A stretch of 64,000 nucleotides of DNA, taken from positions 9,176,001 to 9,240,000 of the forward strand of contig CM065322.1 of NCBI GenBank assembly GCA_033032175.1, in the 5' to 3' direction. Position 1 is the stretch's first letter; each line of letters starts with the position of its first letter. The DNA comes from Saturnia japonica. Its lineage: Eukaryota; Arthropoda; Insecta; Lepidoptera; Saturniidae. Made by a program: the position numbers and the translations under genes. The notes beneath the pieces are model-generated. The model worked only from the letters and a program-made list of their open reading frames with translations, was not told where the DNA came from and made no database searches. Positions 56,001 through 64,000 of the stretch are shown here, piece after piece.

Positions 56001-59000
56001 TCAGGTTGTTGACAATCTTGAGCTCCTTGGTGTCCAAGTAACATCTGATCTCAACTTTGGACGTTCGATCGAGATAAAGGCGAGAACAGCTGCCAAGAAA
56101 TTGGGGATCCTCCACAAGGTTAGGCGGTATTTCACACCGAACCAGCTTCTAAGCTTGTATCAAGCACAGGTACGCTCTTGTGTAGAATATTGTTGTCACC
56201 TATGAGATGGATCAGCCAAATATCAGTTGGCCGCTCTCGATTCCATTGAGCGCCGAGCTCGTCGACTTGGAGATGAAGCACTGATGAAGGCAAAATTGCT
56301 CAGTGTTGAGCATCGTCGTAAGGTAGCTTGCCTCTCAGTATTTTACAGGTTGCACTTTGGAGAGTGTGCACAGGAGTTGCAGAATTTCATTCCACTTAAT
56401 TCTTTCCACCATAGCACAACTAGACGCCGTGAAGGATTCCACCTTTATGTCTGTCGTGGAAATTCCCCTGATTTGCACGAAGCGTTATGCCTCGTCGTTC
56501 ATTATGCGAACGGCAAAGGAGTGGAATTCACTCCCGTCGTCTGTTTTCCCATCCACCTATAACTTGGGAGTCTTCAAACGAAGAGTGAATAGGCATTTAA
56601 AAGGTAAGCGCGATACATCGTCGGCCTCATATTTACTTTCCATCAGGTAAGATTGAGGCCAAGCGCATTCCTGTATTGCATAAAAAATTAAATTAATATT
56701 AAATATCAACATTAAAATAAAAACATACAGGAGTTAAATTTATGTTATATCATAACATGGCTTTATTCAACAAATCACTTACCTTCCTTTTGTAAGATGA
56801 TCACTTATTTGAAAATATGTCAACATCCCTAAGAAATCTGTTATAGTAATAATGAGAACGTTGTTGAAAGAAGGAGTTTTTGAGATAATTTGTCGGACAA
56901 AAAGGAACATGAAATGTGTTCTTTGATCGCAGTATTTATAAAGAAATGTGTTCCAGAAGTGGAGAGGAATCTATATGGTAATTAATTATTTTATGTAAGA
57001 AGATTGCATCAAGATATATCCTAATATGTTTTAAGGTTTAGCGGAGGTGAGGAACAAAGAGTAAAGTTCCTCATCCGTCATAGAAAAGGGAGGATCCTCC
57101 GGCCAGACGGGTGCTATGTCTGACGGACAACTGCCCCGACTGTTGTAGTCGGGTTCTTGTATATATACTCAACAATAGAGTTAATTTCTATAGCGCAATG
57201 TAGGATAGTAGGATGCGTCTTATGTGGCTCGATAGATGTCGCTATGTGTCGCTACGTAGTTAGTTGTGACGATGCGTTGATGCGTCAGTTGTGGCGAGAG
57301 ATGTCGCTACAAAGGATTGCATATTATGCCTGAAAGCACTTGTTTTAAAATCAAGAAAATTAAAACCAGTTCTATAATCGAGGGACTTTAAAATATCTGT
57401 TCTGTATTTTCTCAATCATGGCTATGTGCATTTCAAATTGTGGGCTCCAAACTACACTTGCAAACTCCAGTATACTGCGAACGTAGGTGTAATATAAGAC
57501 TCTTAAAGTTTTTGCTTTCTTAAAGGGTTTACCCAAACATGGTATTAAGCCGAGTTTCTTAAGAGCTTTAGAGACAATAGTATCTATATGAAGATTGAAG
57601 TGCAATCTAGAATCCAGAATGACACCTAAGTCACGAACTTCATTAACACGTTTAATTAAATTCCCAGACAGTTCATAGTTGTAAATTAAAGGATTTCGTT
57701 TCCGTGTGAAAGAAATAATGTGGCACTTGTCATTGTTAATAAATAATTGATTTGACAAGCAATATTCATTAAACATATTGAGATCATTTTGTAATTGCAT
57801 ACAGTCAGCCTCTGATTGAATGATTTTAACATTTTTTGTATTGTCTGCATAGAGTAGATGACAAGACTCCTTAAAACATGTCCCTATATCATTGATATAC
57901 AGCATAAATAGGAGAGAGCCAAGATGAGATCCTTGGGGAATACCCGAAGGAATCACTAGAAACCTAGAACGATAACCATTGAGTGCTACAGCTTGACTGC
58001 GGTTTCTTATATATGACTCAATCCACCTCAGAAGGCTACCGTGTATACCAACCCTCAATAACTTGTTCAGTAATATTGAATGATTTATTTTATCAAATGC
58101 TTTAGAGAAATCAGTATACACTGCATCCACTTGATTGCCAGAATCAAGAGTTTTTGTAATAAAAGTAGTGTAAGAGACTAAATTAGTGTCAACACTGAGA
58201 CCACAAAAGAATCCATGCTGCTCAACAGTAATATGATGACAAATTATTGTTGTTAATTCGTTAGTAATTATCTTTTCAAAAAGTTTTGCAAAAACACAAA
58301 GTTTTGAGATTGGTCTATATTGCTTAACATTTGTTTATCACCTCCTTTTGGAATTGGAGTTATCAGTGCCATTTTCCAGACATTCAGAAAACATCCTTCA
58401 GTTAGTGACTTTGTAAAAATTATAAAAAGCGGTGAAGACAATTCTTTTGCAAGTCTTGACACCATCGGATGAACCTCATCAAAACCAGCATCTTTATTAG
58501 TGTTCGTTTGTTTTAATGTTTCGAACACCATTTCTTGGGAAATATTAATAGTACCAATAACTACTAATGATAATGATTATCATAGCATCTATAATGAGTA
58601 TCTTCATGATGAATGGTTACAAACAATGAATCATAATGCAATACATCATCAGGTTTTCTTATTAACAAATTTTTATCCTCTAAAATAAAAACTATATAAC
58701 ATAAAATCAACTATAAATAAAAATTTAATCAGACTATAAGTTTAGGTCTACAGGACTGTATTAATGTAATAATGTATATTTTTAATGAAAAAGTAATAGA
58801 CTAATAAACTACTTACTGAGGATTTGAATCAATGTTATGATTCTGGTGTAATATTTGAGCAGCTGATTTTAGTGTCATCTGAAATTGTTTTTTTTTTAAG
58901 TTAATGTACTTCTTTTTTTAACTAGCAATAACTTTTTTTTTATTTAATGATTAGCTATGATTCTTACTTTATATATACATTGTTTTAGAAATCTACAAAT

Positions 59001-59486
59001 ACAGTTTTTCTTATCTTTAAAATGATGTCATGGTTCTTTAGAACATATTTCTCTATCTCTTACAGTTATAGAGTTCTCCTTACTGACCCATCTTAATGTT
59101 ACAACCTTGTATAGCGAATTTAAACTTTGAGAAACCTATAATCGTACATAGATGTCTCCACGCTTTATAATTGATGGAATTGAACAAGAATCGAGAAACC
59201 TTACACTAGTTCATTACGATTTGTCAAGTACGACAACTTTATTATAGTTTAACATATTACTTACTGGTATAGACTCTCGGAGAGAACCCATCAACGTCTT
59301 AACTTTAGATATATTATCCATTTTGTCCATTTTGTCTTGTTGAGTCTGTTGTGGCATGGCTGGTTGCATTTGTTGTGGGGATTGCTGTTGCATAATGGGT
59401 CCTGGTACTGGCATCTGCATACCAACATTTGGAGCTGCTCCCACAGGATTCATTGGGACGTGCATGTTCATTTGACTGTGATTCAT
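53085..59486 (-). CDS. MED29: Mediator complex subunit 29 (intersex)
   Basis: Subunit of the Mediator tail, which links transcription factors to RNA polymerase II; the fly protein intersex also acts in female differentiation. Five exons on the minus strand: 59486-59265, 58878-58817, 54387-54303, 53374-53276, 53201-53085. They total 585 nt, 194 aa, with matching phases and GT-AG introns. Residues 1-55 are Met/Pro/Gln-rich (MNHSQMNMHVPMNPVG; MQQQSPQQMQPAMPQQ), as in the family. The conserved helical domain follows: DKMDNISKVKTLMGSLRESI, MTLKSAAQILHQNHNI, VPRFDKNLEDFFSICDQMEL, CIQQAQSAAHYLPLSVFPSR, and TYPQYLKTVGLQISYAKDIH with DTLVAAAQNISPTE at the end. I start at the ATG at 59486; the codon two upstream is GTG. 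Intron 2 (4.4 kb) holds a hAT element and two LINEs. Confidence 0.95.
54498..55141 (-). mobile_element. hAT deletion derivative with 8-bp target duplication
   Basis: ATTTCAAT flanks both ends exactly (54490-54497 and 55142-55149), the 8-bp duplication of hAT insertion. Ends read TAGAGATGTAACG and TAGAGTTGAAATG (inward), and subterminal tatccgg/gatatcc words occur at both sides. The minus strand encodes a relic of the hAT C-terminal dimerisation domain (about 54850-54660): QYPQLSRFAGIYLSAPGSS, VYSERLFSEAGLVYEAKRSR, LPTNAENLMFIYH. The catalytic part is missing. It lies in MED29 intron 2, 110 bp upstream of the exon 3 acceptor. Confidence 0.9.
55446..56665 (+). pseudogene. 5'-truncated CR1/Jockey-group LINE
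   Basis: Begins after a (TTC)n run. Reverse-transcriptase segments: AVAVSLDVSKAFD (motif A), then a one-base frameshift near 55557, VWYANLLSKLRAYGI, GVPQASVLSATLF, GYADDST (intact YADD), FNAEKTQACLFS, LELLGVQV. A TGA at 56204 replaces the Trp in the CCHLWDG stretch, and a further frameshift lies near 56445. The C-terminus MRTAKEWNSLPSSVFPSTYN, then LGVFKRRVNRHLKGKR, is typical. It is antisense to MED29, in intron 2. Confidence 0.85.
56790..58575 (-). pseudogene. Jockey-type LINE, interrupted
   Basis: Minus-strand reverse transcriptase: KDAGFDEVHPMVSRLAKELS (58475 region), ALITPIPKGGDK, a frameshift near 58320, then a long open part 58130-57372 with VYTDFSKAFDKINHSIL (motif A), PSGIPQGSHLGSLLFMLYIN, LLYADNTKN, and ILEFASVVWSP. 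The catalytic box is YADN, not YADD. The C-terminus resumes at about 57005, after an insert, with FHVPFCPTNYLKNSFF and YYNRFLRDVDIFS. The 5' part is lacking beyond about 58575. It has the same orientation as MED29, in intron 2. Confidence 0.85.
57015..57311 (-). mobile_element. LTR-like insert within the Jockey LINE
   Basis: About 300 bp separates two parts of one LINE frame. Read on the minus strand it starts TGTAGCGACATCTCTCGCC, has repeated ta(g)cgaca(t) words, a TATATATAC box, and acaacagtcggggcagttgtccg. The TATA-like box and TG start suggest a solo LTR, but no clean target duplication is visible (only CCTT on both sides). Confidence 0.45.
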
Positions 59487-60019
59487 TTCCACTACTTTGA
59501 AACTGTATAAGTATTAATACTACACAACTTTTGTTTTAATATAGTAGTTGTTATTATTGCTAAACCTAAGAAAAATAAAGTAATAATATGCAGTTATATT
59601 TTGATCACGGTGACACTAGAAATGAGGCGTATATGTATATCGGAACAGGTATAAATAACAGGTATTTACAAGTAACAGTATGGAATTGTTATCTAATATC
59701 AGAAAAAGTTGTTACTAAATACTAGGCTGATCCACATACTTGTGAAGAGTATTTACCTACCGGAAAAGATGCAAAAAACAGATGTTTCTGAATAACAGCT
59801 CGTAACTGATACCTCTAAAACGAACACTCTGTTCTTATGTACCTGTTCCAGAGTGTTACTGTTTCAGTTTGAAACATGCTCTTCTGAGTTCTAACGTAAG
59901 GACATTTATTATAAATTATTGATTGATGTATGGAATTGTGAAATTATTGATGAATTGATTGATTGAGTTATACGTTAGGTCGATAGTACATACGATCTCG
60001 AGTAGCCGATCTATACTTA
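59487..60019. other. MED29 upstream region
   Basis: No coding content. The segment 59978-60018 (tcgatagtacatacgatctcgagtagccgatctatac) recurs in longer form at 17612-17705 (ccgatagtacatacg..tctcgtatc..tcgagttgctgatctatac), so the neighbouring DDE element landed in a copy of that repeat. Confidence 0.5.
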
Positions 60020-60303
60020 CGGGTCGATTAACTAAAGCTGGCACGTTCAACACATTTACAGATTGCGCTTGTGTAGTGTCTGTGAATAAGCGCGCGGCGT
60101 TACGTCACATCATGAAAAGTCTGGCCGTCTCTCTCTCGCGCGGCCTAGCTTATGAGTGTGAAGGCGACAGTTATTGTTTTGCTTTTGCTACTGTTTATTT
60201 ATACAGAGTGGTCTTTTTGGTTACAACCGGTTAACGTCAGTCATGCACGTGTGATCGATGCGCGACGCGTGTGATTATTTACCTATTTGGAGGTTAGAAT
60301 AAA

Positions 60304-60585
60304 ATGTCTTCTGAAAGAATTGGTTCCGGCAAAACTTTAACAGGACAATCTCGTGAAATAGTGTACAATGTTTTTAACTATTTCATGCATCACCTCCAAG
60401 ATCACGGACACAGTGTATTGCGCCTACCACCCTACCATCCAGAACTCAACCCAATAGAGTTACTGTGGGGTATTATTAAAGGGAAAGTTGCATCACAAAA
60501 TGTTAATTTTAACTTGAAAACTGTGGAACAATTATTTAGAAAAAAAGCGGATTCTATTACAATTGATATTGTAGTGTCTTTATAG
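60304..60585 (+). pseudogene. Transposase N-terminus fused to end of DDE domain
   Basis: MSSERIGSGKTLTGQSREIV then YNVFNYF is a family-type start, followed without a break in frame by HGHSVLRLPPYHPELNPIEL and LWGIIKGKVASQN, the final part of a DDE_3-type domain carrying the last catalytic Glu (NPIELLW). Thus about 200 residues, including the two catalytic Asp, have been deleted in frame. The frame ends at a TAG at 60583. A detached tail at 60920-61094 reads EKKYIQLEPKLDTFIDSIII and ends SGVEDLINESD. Confidence 0.75.
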
Positions 60586-60619
60586 TTTTATAGTGAGATA
60601 ATGCAAACAGTGTATTTTT

Positions 60620-60890
60620 GCACTATACTTTTTACCACAAATTAGCAGTCTTTACAAACAATAAAAATAATAGATATGCTAGAGAGACAGCGTGCGTTCA
60701 GCCGTGTTTATCTTTTCACACTGGTCGTGCTCGTGCCTCGTCGACGTCAGTCGTCGGCGGCCGTCGTGTCGACTCGGCTCGCGTCGCGTTGCCTTGCCGT
60801 ACAGTAGATACTTCAATCCGCTGTTTTTACATTTTAAATTAATTTACATGGCGCGCAACTATTTTTAAATTAATTTTTGTTGTAGGAATT
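60620..60890. other. Noncoding GC-rich island inside the DDE element
   Basis: Lies between the transposase pieces. 60715-60800 is unusually GC/CpG-rich for the window (tcgtgcctcgtcgacgtcag, ggcggccgtcgtgtcgactcgg). Ends in ttttgttgtag just before the tail segment, so it may be the intron of the transposase gene. Confidence 0.4.
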
Positions 60891-62169
60891 CTGGAGTTCG
60901 CTACAATATGTTTAGTGACATTTGGAGAAAGACGCGAGAAACATGAGAAAAAATATATTCAACTGGAACCAAAACTGGATACTTTCATTGACTCAATTAT
61001 AATAACACTAGGAAATTCCGACGGCGAAACATCAAGTTCTTCGAGCGATGAAAGTTTCAGTGGGGTAGAAGATTTAATTAACGAATCTGATTAAAAGCAA
61101 TAATGTAATAATCATAATATGTACATAAAACAAGTAACAATATATATTTTTTTATTTATCCACAATGCACCTAATTTTCTTAAAACTTAACTCTAGTCTA
61201 CACTTAGACTAGAATCGCATTTTCAATCAAAATAGAAAATTCAAAATAAAAAATTCTAAAAAATTATTGATCATGCTGTATGGTAAAATTGCATTAGTGT
61301 GAGTACTGTGAACGTGCCAGCTTTAGTTAACCGACCCGTAACTGTGGTTACAAGTGTTACTAGAGTATGTTCGCAAAGAGAACTGTCGTGGACAAAAATG
61401 GAACTAACGTGATGGTTTTTAAATGCTAACTCGCCCCTGTCTCCTAGCAAACGTCAATTACTCTGTTGACATAACGAACTACATTGTTATCGAGTGAGCT
61501 AGCGTGTTGTTGCTATACAGACGAACTATTGTGTTGCCCGCTAAATAAAAAGGTATTTAATAAATGCGCCCCAAATTCCAAGACAGTTCTCTTTCCGACA
61601 GATTCTACATTTATTTTATTCCTACTAAAGCATAACAGGTGACTGGAACTATTATTTCACTGGAACAGGAACAGAAGTAACAGGTATGTTATTTTACCTG
61701 TCATAGCTCAACCCTAGGTGACACTTGACTGAAGACACTTCTCACCAGAGTTTCCAGATTGTTTTTATTCATCCATTTTGGGGAAAATATACTCGATGGG
61801 AAGCTTTGAGGAAACGAAAATCTTGGGGAAATTATTGGAGAAGAAAATTTTGGCACTTGGAAAATTTGGGGATAACTCAATCTGCATAGCCCTCCTACTA
61901 ACTACTAATGCCATCTCTGGTAATTTAGATCAAACAACACATACTTAATATTAAAATATGTATTCTCTAGATGTAGCTCTGTTTGCCAAACCAAACAATC
62001 GATCAAAATACTCTCAAATAGAAACAATGAGAGACCAACGTTGCCAGATGGTGACATTTCTTATATTTTGCGTAACTTTGGATCCTCTTGTGTAAAATAC
62101 AAGTAACTTTTGTACTTAATGTAATTTTCGTAACCTTTGAACTTGTTAAATTATTTTATTATTTATCTA

Positions 62170-62400
62170 AATTTCAAAATGTAAATACTTTATGTGAGAT
62201 GACGTCCTCGCAGAAGGAAACCATTGCATGCCACGACCCCTTACTGTCGAGCATGGCTCTTACCAAACTCGGCAGTAAGAGGTCCTCTCCCACCACCGCG
62301 TTCAGAGAGCGGCGTTGCTCGTCCCACGCAGCACACTCAGAGAGAGTATGCTGCATCGTATCTTCCACAGCACCGCACTCGTGACACGCGGTGGTGGCGG
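62170..62400 (-). pseudogene. R1-type LINE C-terminal fragment
   Basis: Minus strand: TACHECGAVEDTMQHTLSEC then AAWDEQRRSLNAVVGEDLLL and SFCEDVISHK before the stop. The C-x2-C-x8-H-x4-C zinc knuckle followed by W and EQRR is the C-terminal signature of R1-clade LINEs. Only this end remains. Confidence 0.75.
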
Positions 62401-62599
62401 CCTAACGTATATTAAAATAACTTATAACTCAATCAATCCGTCTATCCATCAATCAATCTGCTTCTTCTTCTTCTCTTTCCTAACTTGGCAACCGGTCCTC
62501 TTTAATGAAGACCATTACACCTGTTATCGAGTGAATTATAGTGTAGTGTGTTATGACGATTCAGTATCCTAACAAGATGGTGGCTCCCTTGTCAGAATT

Positions 62600-62770
62600 T
62601 TTTAGGAAGTTTATGTGGGATCTCAAAGTGAATGCTTTCAGTTTATATTTATAATCCACTTCACTTATGCACAAAAACCAAACTATATGACGCAAAACAC
62701 CACCAATATTACATAAAATAAGGTCAAAAACCTAATTTAATGAAGTAAACATAAAAACCACAAAATGTGT
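62600..62770. repeat. Dispersed repeat H, copy 3
   Basis: ttatatttataatccacttcacttatgcacaaaaaccaaactatatgacg..aaacaccaccaatatt..ataaaaaccac resembles 7405-7515 in order. Confidence 0.5.
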
Positions 62771-62829
62771 CTTCAAGATCCCCCAAAAAATCAATCAACC
62801 CATCAATCAATTAATCCATCTAACACTTT

Positions 62830-63830
62830 CCTCGGTGTTTACCGGGGAAGCTGTTGCCATTTTCGAATCTGCTTTCATTTATTTGGTCTCACAAACAAAA
62901 GAAAGCAATTGTCTTTACTGACAGTAAAAGCTGCCTACAGGTCAGACTCTCTAATCCATTCCGTTCCATATCCAGACATCCGGTAATATTGAAGATTAGA
63001 GAAGCTATGTATGAATGTCACATCTTAGGACTTGACACTGTGCTGGCATGGATTCCAGGCCATTGCGGCATCTCTGGTAATGAATCAGTAGACTCCTGCG
63101 CAAAAAATGCTGTCCAGTTCGGCTCCATGGATCACTATAGGCTACACACAGATGATCAGCGCTCTCTTGCGAAAACAAGGCTGCTAGAAGCATGGCAAAA
63201 AGATTGGAATTACTCTAGAAAACACAAAGCCAAATTTTATGGTCTTTTGCAATGTAATGTTCCCCGAAAACCATGGTTTTTTCAATTCCCATTTCTCAGT
63301 AAAAAAGTTTCTTCCATCATTTGTCGTCTCTGTTTGGGTCACGCGTGCACTCCTGTACATTTAGCTAAATTAAGAATTAGGAACCATTCTCTTTGTGAAT
63401 GCGGCTTATAGGATGGTTCCCCTGATCACATATTTTTTTATTGTTCCAAAAACAGATATTCCCTTTATGACGTTTTACCCCCTTCTCTTCCTCGTCCTAC
63501 TAACCGTATGTGTATCTTAGCTTTAGTAATTAGTAATCGTACTATTTTACATGTTGTCTCAATTTATCCTAATTAACAAAATAATGCTCTAACTAGATCA
63601 TGTGCTTATAACTTGTTTTGTGTGTATTCAGTAACTTTGAGTATATTAATAACTCAGTTTAGATACTAAAAATACTAAATTTATTCTTTTTTGGACTTTT
63701 ATCATTTAACAATCAGTGTCCATCGTTTGTAACTCTACCTACCATAGAGAATGTACATTCATACCTACAGGCATAGGCGAAATTGTGTTAATTACACACG
63801 GTGCCATAAATATAAAGAAGAAGAAGACTC
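62830..63830 (+). pseudogene. RNase H-bearing LINE, 3' part with UTR
   Basis: Plus strand: GEAVAIFESAFIYL, a frameshift near 62885, then KKAIVFTDSKSCLQ and VLAWIPGHCGISGNESVDSC (RNase H active-site Asp, Glu and Asp positions), SLAKTRLLEAWQKDWN, a Cys/His stretch CRLCLGHACTPVHL..NHSLCECG, a TAG at 63408, then DGSPDHIFFYCSKNRYSLYD (about 63412-63470) and RPTNRMCILALVISN. The 3' UTR to about 63830 ends in a (GAA)n run. It belongs to the I/R1 group of LINEs. A second 3' end lies at 11437-11835. Confidence 0.85.
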
Positions 63831-64000
63831 GGACGGATACTGGTGCCGCGGCTAACGTCTCACGATACAATTGTTTAAATTTCGGAAGTGTACTACTATA
63901 CTTACTACTATACGTGAAGGTGCTGTGCATATTTCAGCGTGGAATAAACGCTTTTGGTGCTTGGATCTCTTGGATAGATATCATCGGCGGCAACATCGAC
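63831..64000. other. Right edge, nothing recognised
   Basis: This is more GC-rich than average (ggatactggtgccgcggctaacg; tcatcggcggcaacatcgac). It could be part of another element or an exon cut by the window edge, but no frame is convincing. Confidence 0.3.

Larger units (their letters stand above)
60020..61338 (+). mobile_element. Deleted IS630/Tc1-group DNA transposon (1319 bp)
   Basis: Inverted ends CGGGTCGATTAACTAAAGCT and CGGGTCGGTTAACTAAAGCT continue as GGCACGTTC, flanked by TA (60018-60019, 61339-61340). Inside are separated transposase parts on the plus strand: an N-terminal region (60304-60385), then directly the end of the catalytic domain (60390-60585), and, further on, an acidic C-terminal tail (60920-61094). 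The intervening catalytic Asp regions are missing. Confidence 0.85.

Noticed and set aside
59959..60234. 91-codon frame at the left end of the DDE element
   Set aside because: It spans the element boundary and terminal repeat, so it cannot be a conserved gene.
1..64000. tRNA, rRNA and CRISPR features
   Set aside because: None seen on either strand by eye; CRISPR arrays are not expected in this kind of genome, and the short tandem words (TA)n at 8395, (TAA)n at 53932 and (TTC)n at 55447 are plain microsatellites.

Overview
The window looks like nuclear DNA of a moth or butterfly (Lepidoptera). It is strongly AT-rich, has small exons in long introns, and is packed with decayed transposons and with short dispersed repeats of types common in lepidopteran genomes, such as tails reading 'gacgaagtcgcgggtaccagctagt' in spirit and RTE-like 3' ends. 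The order is an inference; no species can be named from sequence alone.

Four protein-coding loci can be built by joining exons by hand with splice sites and reading phase. (1) 2330-23631, minus: holocarboxylase synthetase (biotin-protein ligase), 13 exons, 911 codons, with one well-supported GC-AG intron. (2) 29096-38381, plus: an LC3-type Atg8 gene, 4 exons, 139 aa, ending in the lipidation glycine plus a four-residue tail. (3) 39318-41137, plus: a second LC3-type gene directly downstream with the same exon sizes and phases, but with a stop right after the glycine and no first exon that I can find. (4) 53085-59486, minus: Mediator subunit 29 (intersex), 5 exons, 194 aa.

The rest is mobile or repeated DNA. 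Structurally complete DNA transposons: a mariner (2845-4127) in the HLCS last intron, a DD41D mariner-like element (35027-36323) in an LC3 intron, a pogo-like element with its catalytic core deleted (43895-45871), a hAT deletion derivative with an 8-bp target duplication (54498-55141) in a MED29 intron, and a deleted IS630/Tc1-group element (60020-61338). LINE pieces lie at 6366-6611, 11437-11835, 30725-30880, 40405-40660, 55446-56665, 56790-58575, 62170-62400 and 62830-63830. Several foldback MITEs and at least eight dispersed repeat families recur within the window.

The most interesting biology is the tandem LC3-type pair: one copy needs Atg4-type trimming and the other is born with an exposed C-terminal glycine, and the two may share a first exon. 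The long stretches 24.3-29.0 kb, 41.3-43.9 kb and 46.4-53.0 kb show no gene I can support.
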